The notes: generated from the letters alone by a model not told the origin. DNA of 33,753 nucleotides from Lachnospiraceae bacterium UBA1778 (GCA_002315255.1 DCGM01000012.1:6854-40606); one strand, 5' to 3'. Positions 1 through 7,989 are shown, counted from the first letter of the stretch. Numbers and translations: made by a program.

Positions 1-912
1 AAACGTTGAATAAATGACCTCAACATTGTCACCGTAGATCGTTTCCTTCATATCAGTGACTTCCTCCGGCCGCTCATCGATTAAGAGAATAATCAAATGC
101 AGATCCGGATGATTTTTTAAGAGGGCGGAAGCGATCTGTTTTAACAATGTAGTTTTACCGACCTTCGGCTGTGCGACGATCATACCGCGCTGGCCTTTTC
201 CGATCGGGCAGAGAAGGTCGACAATCCGCATAGAAATCTCACAATCGGACGATTCGAGATGCAGACGGTCGTGCGGGAAAATCGGCGTCAGATTTTCAAA
301 CGGAATCAGCTTCTGATAATCAGCAACAGAAAGACCGTTGATCGATTTTAAGTAGAGGAGTGCGGAATATCTTTCGTTGTTTGGATTGATCCGCCGGTTT
401 CCGACAATGAAATCGCCGTTATGAAGGTTAAACTTCTTTATCTGGGACGGCGCTACATAAACGTCGTTTTCGCCCTGCTCAAACATCTTTTCACGAAGGA
501 AGCCGAAGCCGCCGGGGGCGTTCGGATTGCCGGAATCTTCAATGATTTCGAGATATCCTTGCGCGAGATTTCCAGAATCGAGGTCAGCGATGTTTTTCGG
601 CGCAGATTCTTCAGCAGATTTCTGATCCGATCTAGCTTCTTCGGCAGCTTTCGTATCCGATTTAGATTCATCGGCAGATTTCTGCTGTTCAAGTTTTTCT
701 GCTTCATCTTTCTGCTTCTGAAGCTCCTGAACTTCTTCCTCATTCAGTTTCCGGGCGCCGCGGGATTCGAGTTCCTTCCTTTTTTCTTCAAACAGCTTCG
801 CGAGCTGGTCGACCAGTTCAGCCTTTTTAAGCCCGGTCGTTCCCTTGATTCCTTGATCGGCGGCTAATTTTCGAAGTTCTGCGACCGGAAGAGTCGAAAG
901 CTTATCTTTCAT
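1..912 (-). CDS. rho: Transcription termination factor Rho, 5' part (C-terminus off the left edge)
   Basis: RNA-dependent hexameric ATPase that terminates transcription. 304 codons are present and the frame is open to the window edge, so the motor C-terminus is missing. Residues about 1-45 form a Rho-N (SAP-like) helical domain. About 50-112 is a charged Lys/Glu/Ser-rich insert, absent from the short enterobacterial Rho, containing in-frame repeats. The cold-shock-like RNA-binding domain follows, with GFGFLR near 135-140. Walker A AQPKVGKTTLLKQ lies near 247-259 and Walker B LIILLIDE near 273-280. The start ATG at 912 has an AAAGGAG site at 919-925. The gene lies 62 bp after the small membrane-protein gene, in the same direction. 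Family assignment is certain; how much of the protein lies outside cannot be seen. Confidence 0.95.
   Translation of the reverse strand, partial: MKDKLSTLPVAELRKLAADQGIKGTTGLKKAELVDQLAKLFEEKRKELESRGARKLNEEEVQELQKQKDEAEKLEQQKSADESKSDTKAAEEARSDQKSAEESAPKNIADLDSGNLAQGYLEIIEDSGNPNAPGGFGFLREKMFEQGENDVYVAPSQIKKFNLHNGDFIVGNRRINPNNERYSALLYLKSINGLSVADYQKLIPFENLTPIFPHDRLHLESSDCEISMRIVDLLCPIGKGQRGMIVAQPKVGKTTLLKQIASALLKNHPDLHLIILLIDERPEEVTDMKETIYGDNVEVIYSTF
614..690 (-). repeat. In-frame 30-bp tandem repeat in the Rho linker
   Basis: Two 30-bp units (614-643 and 644-673) and part of a third begin with gcagatttct or gcagctttcg. They encode ten-residue blocks such as SDTKAAEEAR and SDQKSAEESA in the charged insert between the Rho-N and RNA-binding domains. 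The unit length keeps the reading frame. Confidence 0.7.
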
Positions 913-930
913 CTGATACTCCTTTCAATA

Positions 931-978
931 TTCGATACAGCATTTGATGCTCTGTTTGATACTCAATTTAATTCTCAA
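931..978. repeat. Degenerate 12-bp tandem repeat, four units, ahead of rho
   Basis: Units at 931-942, 943-954, 955-966 and 967-978 follow the pattern tttgatactcaa with several substitutions. The last unit covers the stop codon of the upstream gene (975-977). A further related sequence, ctgatactcctt at 913-924, contains the rho Shine-Dalgarno site. Confidence 0.6.
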
Positions 979-1367
979 TCAGTAAGGGGCACTATTACCG
1001 TTTTGTTCTCCATCTCGGAGGCCTGAAGGACCACCAGGACCGAATGCTCCATCCATACGACAGAGTATACATTGCCCGGCGCGGCAATGCAGCCGTCATC
1101 CTGAATAAAGGTATCGACTGAATTCACTTTATGGTGGTCAGAATCATAAACCGTCAAGCGCACATTCGTCTTCCCAAACGGAAACTCAGGATCGCCGATC
1201 TGCTGATAGCTTATCGTATATTTCTTGTCCGGGCTTGTAAAACTCGCGACATCGGTAATCAGAAGCTTTTTAAAAGCGTCATTTAACCATAATGTAAAAA
1301 GGGTAAAAACGGTAATGATCAGAAAGACAGACCCACAGATGATTAAGATAATCTTCTTTTTACTCAT
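975..1367 (-). CDS. Small single-pass membrane-anchored protein of unknown function
   Basis: 130 residues. One hydrophobic segment at about 5-28 sits behind a short basic N-terminus (MSKKK), which suggests an N-in anchor or uncleaved signal with about 100 residues outside the membrane. The exposed part is a beta-rich domain containing SPDKKYTISY and PFGKTNVRLTVYD. That style resembles small Firmicute proteins with an SPDGKYT-type beta domain (DUF5412-like), but I cannot confirm a family. No catalytic motif or lipobox is visible. The start ATG has an AGGAGA site at proper distance. It lies 21 bp downstream of the MFS gene and upstream of rho, so it is probably cotranscribed with the transporter. 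The function is unknown. Confidence 0.8.
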   Translation of the reverse strand: MSKKKIILIICGSVFLIITVFTLFTLWLNDAFKKLLITDVASFTSPDKKYTISYQQIGDPEFPFGKTNVRLTVYDSDHHKVNSVDTFIQDDGCIAAPGNVYSVVWMEHSVLVVLQASEMENKTVIVPLTD

Positions 1368-1388
1368 TGAAATCTCCTGATAAAACGA

Positions 1389-2552
1389 TTATTTCGATAT
1401 TTTGCACTTTTTATACGCCCATTCAATGAAAACTATATTTAAAACAGCAAAAAGTAACACATAAAACGGCAAAACTGTTATTCCGACAGCTTCCTGAATC
1501 TGTCCGAAAACCACCGGCATAAATGTGCTTCCTGTATAAGCGGCGGCCATCTGCATACCGATAACGGCTGCGCTGTATTTCTTACCGAAGTTTTCGGGAG
1601 CCATATGCTGAATGGCAGGATATACCGGCCCCATACCGGTTCCGATCACTACATAGCCTACGCAGGATAGGATAAAGCTGCTTTTCGACAGGAGTACCAG
1701 AATAATCCCGGCGAGTTCGAATATAATACCGATCCTGATAAGCTTTTTATCTCCAAGCTTATTCGTGATAAATCCGGCAATGATCCTGCCAAGCATCAAT
1801 CCGCCGAAGATCAGCGAACCGGTCACCGCAATCTGCGCGTCCGTATTTCCAAGTTCCAGCCCTTTAAAGTAGCTGGCGGTCCATAAAAAGCAGGTGGCTT
1901 CACCGGAGCAATAAGCAAAAAAGGCGATCAGCGTAAGAACTACTCCCGGAACTTTTAAACTTTCTCTGATTCCGGCGGTTTCTTCTTTGTTTTCCGCCTC
2001 GGAGGCTTGATTCTTTTTCCAGAGAGGAAGAGAAAAAATGCAGACAGCGAGGATTCCGGCCTGAACGTAGGCGGTCCATTGATATCCCTGGTTCCAATGC
2101 GCCACTTTCAGCGCTTCGCCCATAATAATCGGGCTGATAACAGCTCCGAGCCCATAGAAACAATGCAGAAAATTCATAACAGAGCCGCTGTAATGATTGG
2201 CTACATAATGGTTTACAGCAGCATCCACAGCGCCTGCCCCTAAGCCGTAAGGCACCGAAAATAAGAGTAACATGACATAGCTTTCCGAAAATGAGAAACC
2301 GAAAAGACCTAAAATCGTAAGCGCGATTGAAATGATTACAATGTATTTGGTATGAAGCCGCTTAATCAGCATCGGACTTAACAATGCCGAAATGATAGTC
2401 ATGAGGGCGACCGTCATAGAAACATATCCGGCATAGGAGGACGGAACATTAAATGTATGCTGCATTACCGGCCATGCGGAACCCAATAAAGAATCAGGAA
2501 GTCCAAGGCTTACAAAAATCAGATAAATAATCGCTATCAGTAAAGAACCCAT
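1389..2552 (-). CDS. MFS transporter, sugar/fucose-permease-like
   Basis: 387 residues with about twelve hydrophobic segments in two halves, separated by a polar loop near 190-205 that contains NQASEAENKEE. An N-terminal LGLPDSLLGSAWP and a mid-protein GAGAVDAAVNHYVANHYSG resemble the FucP/FHS-like branch of the major facilitator superfamily, which imports sugars by proton symport. The substrate cannot be inferred. Length is typical for the family. The ATG at 2552 has an ideal AAGGAG site five bases upstream. It is first in a minus-strand group followed by the small membrane protein. No sugar-catabolic gene or local regulator lies nearby to indicate the substrate. Confidence 0.85.
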   Translation of the reverse strand: MGSLLIAIIYLIFVSLGLPDSLLGSAWPVMQHTFNVPSSYAGYVSMTVALMTIISALLSPMLIKRLHTKYIVIISIALTILGLFGFSFSESYVMLLLFSVPYGLGAGAVDAAVNHYVANHYSGSVMNFLHCFYGLGAVISPIIMGEALKVAHWNQGYQWTAYVQAGILAVCIFSLPLWKKNQASEAENKEETAGIRESLKVPGVVLTLIAFFAYCSGEATCFLWTASYFKGLELGNTDAQIAVTGSLIFGGLMLGRIIAGFITNKLGDKKLIRIGIIFELAGIILVLLSKSSFILSCVGYVVIGTGMGPVYPAIQHMAPENFGKKYSAAVIGMQMAAAYTGSTFMPVVFGQIQEAVGITVLPFYVLLFAVLNIVFIEWAYKKCKISK

Positions 2553-2816
2553 AAAAACTCCTTGATTTAATCATTCAAATAAGGGAGGAAGGGAAGAGTA
2601 GCACGGAAAAAACAGAAAAGTTGTTTAGAATCAGTTCAAATAGAACACAATAAAAGAAACTGATAAAGAAAGTGATAAATAGACTGATATAAAAACTGAT
2701 AAAAGAAATGAACGAAGAAAAATAAAAGTCATTCAGCTTGTTTCACGAAAACAAAAACAACCCCAAAACTATTCGTATATTACCTTAAATTCAAATAAAA
2801 GTCAAATGAAAAAGAC
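2553..2816. other. AT-rich divergent intergenic region between the MFS gene and groESL
   Basis: This space separates the minus-strand MFS gene from the plus-strand chaperonin promoter. Apart from the Shine-Dalgarno site of the MFS gene near 2558-2564 and the 12-bp repeat at 2657-2704, I see no reading frame, RNA gene or hairpin. I could not identify a convincing promoter for the MFS gene. Confidence 0.5.
2657..2704. repeat. 12-bp tandem repeat, four units
   Basis: The core actgata or agtgata recurs exactly every 12 bases (starting at 2659, 2671, 2683 and 2695), embedded in A-rich sequence. It is not related in sequence to the 12-bp repeat near rho. It lies about 115 bp upstream of the groESL -35 box. 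Confidence 0.65.
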
Positions 2817-2846
2817 TTGATTTTTTCAGCCGTTGTGGTATATTAT
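2817..2846 (+). promoter_or_regulatory. groESL promoter (sigma-A type)
   Basis: TTGATT at 2817-2822 and TATTAT at 2841-2846 are 18 bp apart; an overlapping TATATT at 2839-2844 gives a 16-bp spacing. Transcription would start just at or inside the CIRCE element, the usual arrangement for HrcA repression. Confidence 0.7.
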
Positions 2847-2851
2847 CTGTG

Positions 2852-2878
2852 TTGGCACTCAGGAATAAGGAGTGCTAA
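2852..2878 (+). promoter_or_regulatory. CIRCE operator (HrcA binding site)
   Basis: Inverted repeat TTGGCACTC - 9 bp - GAGTGCTAA. It matches the consensus TTAGCACTC-N9-GAGTGCTAA except for A to G at the third base of the left arm. It lies directly after the promoter and 83 bp before groES. HrcA bound here represses groESL until heat or unfolded protein titrates the chaperonin. hrcA itself is not in the window. Confidence 0.95.
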
Positions 2879-2961
2879 AATTGTGTAAAAAATACCGGAT
2901 GGGCGGGTTCGTACTTCACGACTGAAACCGCCGTCTGTGCGATTAAAAAGGAGGTATTATC

Positions 2962-3246
2962 ATGAAACTTGTACCGCTTGCAGACAGAGTAGTTCTGAAA
3001 CAGATTGAAGCAGAAGAGACGACGAAATCCGGAATCATTCTTCCGGGCTCCGCGCAGGAAAAGCCGCAGATGGCAGAGGTCATTGCGGTCGGACCGGGCG
3101 GTGTGGTCGATGGAAAAGAGATTAAGATGGAAGTCGCAGTCGGCGATCATGTGATCTATTCCCAGTATGCAGGAACGAAAGCGAAACTTGAGGGCACAGA
3201 GTATATCATTGTCCGTGAGAACGATATTTTAGCTGTCGTTAAATAA
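2962..3246 (+). CDS. groES: Co-chaperonin GroES (10 kDa)
   Basis: 94 residues, the normal size. It forms the heptameric lid of the GroEL folding chamber in the cytoplasm. The N-terminal MKLVPLADRVVLKQIE, the mobile-loop region ETTKSGIILPGSAQEKPQ (about 19-36) and the closing YIIVRENDILAVVK are typical. The start ATG follows an AAGGAGG site at 2948-2954. It is followed 48 bp later by groEL in one operon and is controlled by the CIRCE element upstream. Confidence 0.98.
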   Translation: MKLVPLADRVVLKQIEAEETTKSGIILPGSAQEKPQMAEVIAVGPGGVVDGKEIKMEVAVGDHVIYSQYAGTKAKLEGTEYIIVRENDILAVVK

Positions 3247-3294
3247 GAAATCTAAAATCGATTATTAAGGCAATTAGTCTTAGGAGGTATCATT

Positions 3295-4914
3295 ATGGCG
3301 AAAGAAATCAAATACGGTGCCGAGGCTCGTGCAGCCCTCGAAGCCGGTGTAAATAAGCTTGCGAATACGGTTCGCGTCACGATAGGCCCGAAGGGCAGAA
3401 ACGTAGTCCTCGACAAATCTTACGGCGCTCCGCTCATCACAAATGACGGCGTAACGATCGCAAAAGAGATCGATCTTCCGGACGCATTTGAAAACATGGG
3501 CGCTCAGCTCGTAAAAGAAGTTGCGACGAAGACGAATGATGTCGCAGGCGACGGAACGACTACCGCTACCGTTCTCGCTCAGGCAATGATTACCGAGGGC
3601 ATGAAGAATCTGGCAGCAGGCGCTAACCCGATCGTTCTCAGAAAAGGCATGAAGAAAGCGGCTGAAACCGCTGTCGATGCGATTAAAGCGATGAGCAAGC
3701 CGATCAGCGGCAAGGCGCAGATCGCACGTGTTGCTGCGATTTCCGCATCAGATGATTCTGTCGGCGAATTAGTCGCAGACGCGATGGAAAAAGTTTCGAA
3801 GGACGGCGTTATTACGATCGAAGAATCGAAAACAATGCAGACTGAACTCAGCCTCGTCGAAGGTATGCAGTTTGACCGCGGTTATATTTCCGCTTATATG
3901 TGCACGGATATGGAGAAGATGGAAGCTGTCCTCGACGATCCGTTCATCTTAATCACCGATAAGAAGATTTCGACGATTCAGGATATGCTCCCGCTGTTAG
4001 AGCAGATCGTAAAGACCGGCTCACGCCTGCTCATCATCGCTGAAGATGTCGAGGGCGAAGCATTGACGACACTCATTTTAAACAAGCTTCGCGGCACGTT
4101 CAATGTAGTCGCGGTAAAGGCTCCGGGCTATGGCGACAGACGGAAAGAAATGTTAAAGGATATCGCGGTTCTGACCGGCGGCACCGTCATTTCTGAAGAG
4201 GTCGGCCTTGAACTTAAGGATGCGACGATGGATCTTTTAGGCCGTGCGAAATCTGTTAAGGTTGCGAAAGAAAACACCGTTATCGTGGATGGTCTCGGAA
4301 ATAAAGACGACATTGCGAACCGCGTGAATGTCATCCGGAATCAGATCAATGAAACGACTTCCGAATATGATAAAGAAAAGCTTCAGGAGCGCCTGGCGAA
4401 GCTTGCCGGCGGCGTCGCAGTCATCCGTGTCGGTGCTGCAACTGAAACCGAGATGAAGGAAGCGAAGCTCCGTATGGAGGACGCATTGAACGCCACACGC
4501 GCAGCTGTTGAGGAAGGAATCGTGGCCGGTGGCGGAACTGCTTATATCGAAGCGTCGAAGAAGGTCGCCGAGCTCATTAATTCCTTAGAGGGCGACGAAA
4601 AGACCGGTGCAAAGATCGTCTACAAAGCACTTCAGGCTCCGTTATTCTTCATCGCTGACAATGCAGGTGTCGACGGCAGCGTTATCGTGAACAAAGTTAC
4701 GGAAGCAGCTGACGGTATCGGCTATGATGCTTACAATGAGGAATATGTCGACATGGTTACGGCAGGCATCCTCGATCCTGCGAAGGTAACGCGTTGCGCC
4801 CTTCAGAATGCAGTTTCTGTATCGTCTACATTCTTAACGACCGAAGCTTGCGTCGGTACGATTAAGGAACCGGCAGCGCCGGCTCCGAATCCGGGCATGG
4901 ACGGAATGATGTAA
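3295..4914 (+). CDS. groEL: Chaperonin GroEL (60 kDa)
   Basis: 539 residues. This tetradecameric ATP-dependent chaperonin folds cytoplasmic proteins with GroES. The ATP-binding GPKGRNVVLDKSYG is near 32-45, VAGDGTTTATVLAQ near 82-95, and the C-terminal nucleotide-contact AGGGTAYIEA near 412-421. The tail is short, ending NPGMDGMM rather than in a long GGM repeat. The start has an AGGAGG site seven bases upstream. It is followed by a strong intrinsic terminator at 4972-5010, so the operon contains only groES and groEL. Confidence 0.98.
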   Translation: MAKEIKYGAEARAALEAGVNKLANTVRVTIGPKGRNVVLDKSYGAPLITNDGVTIAKEIDLPDAFENMGAQLVKEVATKTNDVAGDGTTTATVLAQAMITEGMKNLAAGANPIVLRKGMKKAAETAVDAIKAMSKPISGKAQIARVAAISASDDSVGELVADAMEKVSKDGVITIEESKTMQTELSLVEGMQFDRGYISAYMCTDMEKMEAVLDDPFILITDKKISTIQDMLPLLEQIVKTGSRLLIIAEDVEGEALTTLILNKLRGTFNVVAVKAPGYGDRRKEMLKDIAVLTGGTVISEEVGLELKDATMDLLGRAKSVKVAKENTVIVDGLGNKDDIANRVNVIRNQINETTSEYDKEKLQERLAKLAGGVAVIRVGAATETEMKEAKLRMEDALNATRAAVEEGIVAGGGTAYIEASKKVAELINSLEGDEKTGAKIVYKALQAPLFFIADNAGVDGSVIVNKVTEAADGIGYDAYNEEYVDMVTAGILDPAKVTRCALQNAVSVSSTFLTTEACVGTIKEPAAPAPNPGMDGMM

Positions 4915-4971
4915 CTTCATTATAGAAGTCCACAAACGGGTTTATCCTATAGTCATCATATGAAATAGTTG

Positions 4972-5010
4972 CTCTCTGCATAAAGAAATACTTTATGCAG
5001 AGAGTTTTTT
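4972..5010 (+). terminator. Intrinsic terminator of groESL
   Basis: A perfect 14-bp inverted repeat (CTCTCTGCATAAAG paired with CTTTATGCAGAGAG) with a 5-base AAATA loop, followed immediately by six T. It lies 57 bp after the groEL stop codon. Confidence 0.93.
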
Positions 5011-5089
5011 ATGATATGATAATATAGTTATTTTTGTGGTTTATTATGTTTGAAGATGTGAAGATGAATTCCGGAATCTAGATTATGTA

Positions 5090-5165
5090 GTTGAAGATGA
5101 TTCTTTATTCCTTCAGTTGTAGATTTTTCTATGATTTCTTCAGTTGAAGATTTTTTTGATTCCTG
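5090..5165. repeat. 26/27-bp imperfect tandem repeat before the second MFS gene
   Basis: Units start with gttgaagatga (5090-5115), gttgtagattt (5116-5142) and gttgaagattt (5143 on), each of the first two closing with cttca. The joins form small palindromes such as cttcagttgaag. The array lies between the groEL terminator and the transporter start. No promoter can be read from it with confidence. Confidence 0.5.
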
Positions 5166-5180
5166 GTTTGGAAGTGTCTG

Positions 5181-6434
5181 ATGAAAAAGATTTTTTCTGA
5201 TAAAAACTTACGGTCATTACTGATCCTTAATTTTCTGTTCGGCGGGACTGAAGCCGCCATGTACCTTCGCTCGACTTTCCTGAAAGCGAACGGTGCAACG
5301 GCAGAGGAGACCGGCATTATCTTTGCGGTCAGCGGAATCATTGGGGTGGCCGCGCCGATTATCGGCGGATTACTCGCAGATAAAGTCTTTAAACGTTATC
5401 AGGTTTTCCTCATCACAGCTGCGCTCTATGGGCTCTTCATTTTCCTGACGCCGGTTTCAGGACAATTAAAAATCGGCATGATGGTTTGTTCCTTCCTCGT
5501 GATTCCGATGTATGAGGTGTTCCATCCGGTCGCGCTAGGACTCGTCGATACCGCTTCCATCAATGCGTCAAACGCTGTGAAGGGCTCCGATTATTCCTTG
5601 ATCCGTCTCTGGATGTCGCTCGGATTCCTTCTGTTCAATGTGCTGATGACGCCGCTCATAAATACGTTATCGATTACTTCCTGCTATATTGTCCTCGGAA
5701 TGCTTTGCGTCGTTTCATGCTTCTTTACCGGAATCGTGAAGCGTAATTCCGGGCAGGAAGCCGTACCAGATCGTTCAAACGAGAAATTCGCAAATAAGAA
5801 TCTACGGGCAGATATAAAGAAGCTTTTCAAAAACTATTATCTTATCAGTTTTCTGCTTCTTTGCGTTATCGTGACGGTTGCGCAGGTGAACACAGGATAC
5901 CTGAACTATTTGCTGGTTGAAAACGATCTTCCGGTCAGCTCTATCGGCCTGATTTCAGGATTAAAAGTAACCGGTGAAATCATCATCATGCTTTTATTTC
6001 CGGTTCTTCGAAAGAAGATTTCATTATCAGGATTTCAGATTCTTTCGGGCTTCCTGTTTATGCTTCAGCTTCTTCTGCAGCAGTTTGCGAAAACAGTTCC
6101 GGAAATTATTCTTTTTGAAATGATCGGCGGACTTGCAAACGGAATGATCATCAGCTCGGTCGCGCATTATCTTCGTGCATTAGCGCCGGTCGGACTGGAA
6201 GCCACAGCGATTTTACTTCGTGTCGCTGCGAAAAATCTCGGGAATGGAATCCTTTCTATCGTGGAGGGGAATATCATTGACCGCTTCGGCATTCTGACTT
6301 GTTATCGTTTTAGTATGGATTTAGAGCTGGTTTTTGTCGTATTATTCGTATTTACCCTGTTATTCGGGAAATATGTTTTAAAACAGGAAAATGTATGCCC
6401 GATTCTGATCATGCCTAAAAAGGGCCAAATTTGA
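5181..6434 (+). CDS. MFS transporter, LacY/PPP-like family
   Basis: 417 residues with about twelve hydrophobic segments. The N-terminal NLRSLLILNFLFGGTEAA, the ADKVFKRY loop after helix 2 and the RLWMSLGFLLFN stretch near 135-150 are typical of the MFS_1-like group (PF12832) that includes LacY and 3-phenylpropionate/nucleoside proton symporters. The substrate is unknown. A central hydrophilic loop near 190-213 separates the halves. A GGAAG site lies just upstream of the ATG at 5181. It is a single gene between the groESL terminator and icd, with a low-complexity leader. The C-terminus LIMPKKGQI is polar and faces the cytoplasm. Confidence 0.85.
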   Translation: MKKIFSDKNLRSLLILNFLFGGTEAAMYLRSTFLKANGATAEETGIIFAVSGIIGVAAPIIGGLLADKVFKRYQVFLITAALYGLFIFLTPVSGQLKIGMMVCSFLVIPMYEVFHPVALGLVDTASINASNAVKGSDYSLIRLWMSLGFLLFNVLMTPLINTLSITSCYIVLGMLCVVSCFFTGIVKRNSGQEAVPDRSNEKFANKNLRADIKKLFKNYYLISFLLLCVIVTVAQVNTGYLNYLLVENDLPVSSIGLISGLKVTGEIIIMLLFPVLRKKISLSGFQILSGFLFMLQLLLQQFAKTVPEIILFEMIGGLANGMIISSVAHYLRALAPVGLEATAILLRVAAKNLGNGILSIVEGNIIDRFGILTCYRFSMDLELVFVVLFVFTLLFGKYVLKQENVCPILIMPKKGQI

Positions 6435-6531
6435 CGTTCTACAGCGGATTTTATTTTTTTAAAATATGCAATGCGTATTCCTCTAAATACTTCTAAATAA
6501 TAAATGGTTCAACTCGCTAAATTTAATGAAA

Positions 6532-6588
6532 GTGCAATACCATCTTAAAAGTACAATATCATCTTAAAAGTACAATACCATCTTAAGG
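6532..6588 (+). repeat. Three 19-bp tandem repeats in the icd leader; the last forms the ribosome binding site
   Basis: Units at 6532-6550, 6551-6569 and 6570-6588 share the core gtacaataccatcttaa, with one or two changes each. Units one and two end in aaaa. Unit three ends in aagg, which with the next bases makes the AAGGAG Shine-Dalgarno site (6585-6590) for icd at 6599. Confidence 0.88.
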
Positions 6589-6598
6589 AGAAACTGAT

Positions 6599-7798
6599 AT
6601 GGCGAAAATTCAGATGACCACGCCGCTGGTCGAAATGGACGGAGATGAGATGACGCGAGTCATCTGGCAGAAGATTAAGGACGAGCTGATTCTTCCGTTT
6701 GTGGACCTGAAAACAGAGTATTATGATCTGGGACTTGAAAATCGCGAAGCGACGAAAGATCAGGTGACGATTGATTCTGCCAATGCGACTAAAAAATACG
6801 GAGTAGCCGTTAAATGTGCGACGATTACTCCAAATGCCGCGCGTGTCGAAGAATACCATCTTTCCACCATGTGGAAAAGTCCGAACGGAACGATCCGCTC
6901 GATTTTAGGCGGAACAGTTTTCCGTGCACCGATTCTGGTAAAGGGAGTCGAGCCGTATGTGAAGACCTGGAAAAAGCCGATCACCATCGCGCGCCATGCG
7001 TATGGCGATGTCTACAAAGCTGTGGAAATCATTGCGGACCAGCCTGGCAAGGCAGAACTTGTGTTTACCGGAGCGGATGGGACGGTTCAGAAGGAAACGA
7101 TTCACGAATTCAAGGGACCGGGCATCCTTCAGGGAATGCATAACACCGATGATTCGATTGAAAACTTTGCACATGCTTGCTTCCGTTATGCTATTGACAC
7201 AAAACAGGATCTTTGGTTCGGTGCAAAAGATACGATTTCGAAAAAATATGACCATCGGTTCAAAGATATCTTTGTGGATATCTATGAAAAGAACTACAAG
7301 GCAGCGTTTGAAGCGCTCGGGATCGAGTATTTTTATACACTGATTGATGATGCGGTGGCGCGTGTCATCCGTTCGGAAGGCGGATTTATCTGGGCCTGCA
7401 AAAACTATGACGGTGATGTAATGAGCGACATGGTTGCTACAGCATTTGGTTCACTTTCCATGATGACTTCTGTTCTCGTTTCGCCGGAAGGCTTTTATGA
7501 ATACGAAGCAGCCCATGGAACGGTCCAGCGTCATTATTATGAGCACCTGAAAGGTCATGAAACCTTTACGAATCCGATTGCCACACTTTTCGCATGGACC
7601 GGCGCACTACGGAAACGGGGCGAACTCGACGGAAATCAGGCTCTTTCAGATTTTGCTGATAAGCTCGAAAAAGCCACGATCGATACTGTCGAAAGCGGAT
7701 TTATGACGAAGGATTTAGCCGCATTAAACACGATGGAGAATATCACCATCTGTAATACGAATATGTTTATACAGAAGATTAAAGAGAAACTTTTTTAA
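6599..7798 (+). CDS. icd: Isocitrate dehydrogenase, NADP-dependent (eukaryote-like subfamily)
   Basis: 399 residues. It oxidises isocitrate to 2-oxoglutarate with NADP+ in the TCA cycle and glutamate supply. The sequence matches the homodimeric subfamily of mitochondrial and cytosolic IDH rather than the E. coli type: TPLVEMDGDEMTRVIW at 8-23, substrate-binding SPNGTIRSILGGTVFR near 94-109, metal ligands in LIDDAVARVIRSEGG and YDGDVMSDM, and HGTVQRHYYEH near 307, whose Arg-His pair selects NADP over NAD. The ATG start has AAGGAG eight bases upstream, formed by the third copy of a 19-bp repeat. The gene stands alone. No citrate synthase or aconitase gene lies beside it in the window. Confidence 0.95.
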   Translation: MAKIQMTTPLVEMDGDEMTRVIWQKIKDELILPFVDLKTEYYDLGLENREATKDQVTIDSANATKKYGVAVKCATITPNAARVEEYHLSTMWKSPNGTIRSILGGTVFRAPILVKGVEPYVKTWKKPITIARHAYGDVYKAVEIIADQPGKAELVFTGADGTVQKETIHEFKGPGILQGMHNTDDSIENFAHACFRYAIDTKQDLWFGAKDTISKKYDHRFKDIFVDIYEKNYKAAFEALGIEYFYTLIDDAVARVIRSEGGFIWACKNYDGDVMSDMVATAFGSLSMMTSVLVSPEGFYEYEAAHGTVQRHYYEHLKGHETFTNPIATLFAWTGALRKRGELDGNQALSDFADKLEKATIDTVESGFMTKDLAALNTMENITICNTNMFIQKIKEKLF

Positions 7799-7822
7799 CC
7801 AGTAAATATAACCAGTAAATAA

Positions 7823-7852
7823 TAGCCCACGGTTTTTTAATTCCGTGGGCTA
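7823..7852. terminator. Hairpin after icd, possible terminator in the convergent region
   Basis: Perfect 10-bp stem TAGCCCACGG / CCGTGGGCTA with a T-rich 10-base loop, 24 bp after the icd stop. There is no T-run directly after the stem on either strand, so it may work as a weak, Rho-assisted or bidirectional terminator between convergent icd and the aldolase gene. Confidence 0.55.
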
Positions 7853-7898
7853 TAACATTAGTTGTTTATTTACGTTCTGTATTCGCATTATATGTTTT

Positions 7899-7989
7899 CG
7901 CTTTGTATTTACGCATTGTTTTTACGCTTTGTATTTACGCTTTGCATTTGCGTTTTGTATTAGTGCTTTATATCTGCGTTTTTATTTGA
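7899..7989. repeat. Seven degenerate 13-bp tandem units between icd and the aldolase gene
   Basis: Units run from 7899 in steps of 13, with the pattern cgctttgtattta and one to five changes per unit. Less regular copies extend on both sides (about 7873-8020), up to the aldolase stop codon. The stretch is T-rich on the plus strand and has no reading frame. Confidence 0.75.

Noticed and set aside
421..867. 148-codon plus-strand frame, rich in Phe and Arg
   Set aside because: It is antisense to rho, whose Walker motifs and domains are clear on the other strand; no ribosome binding site or domain is visible.
6431..6465. icd promoter with TTGACG at 6431-6436
   Set aside because: No acceptable -10 lies 16-18 bp downstream, only a T-run; the hexamer overlaps the MFS stop codon.
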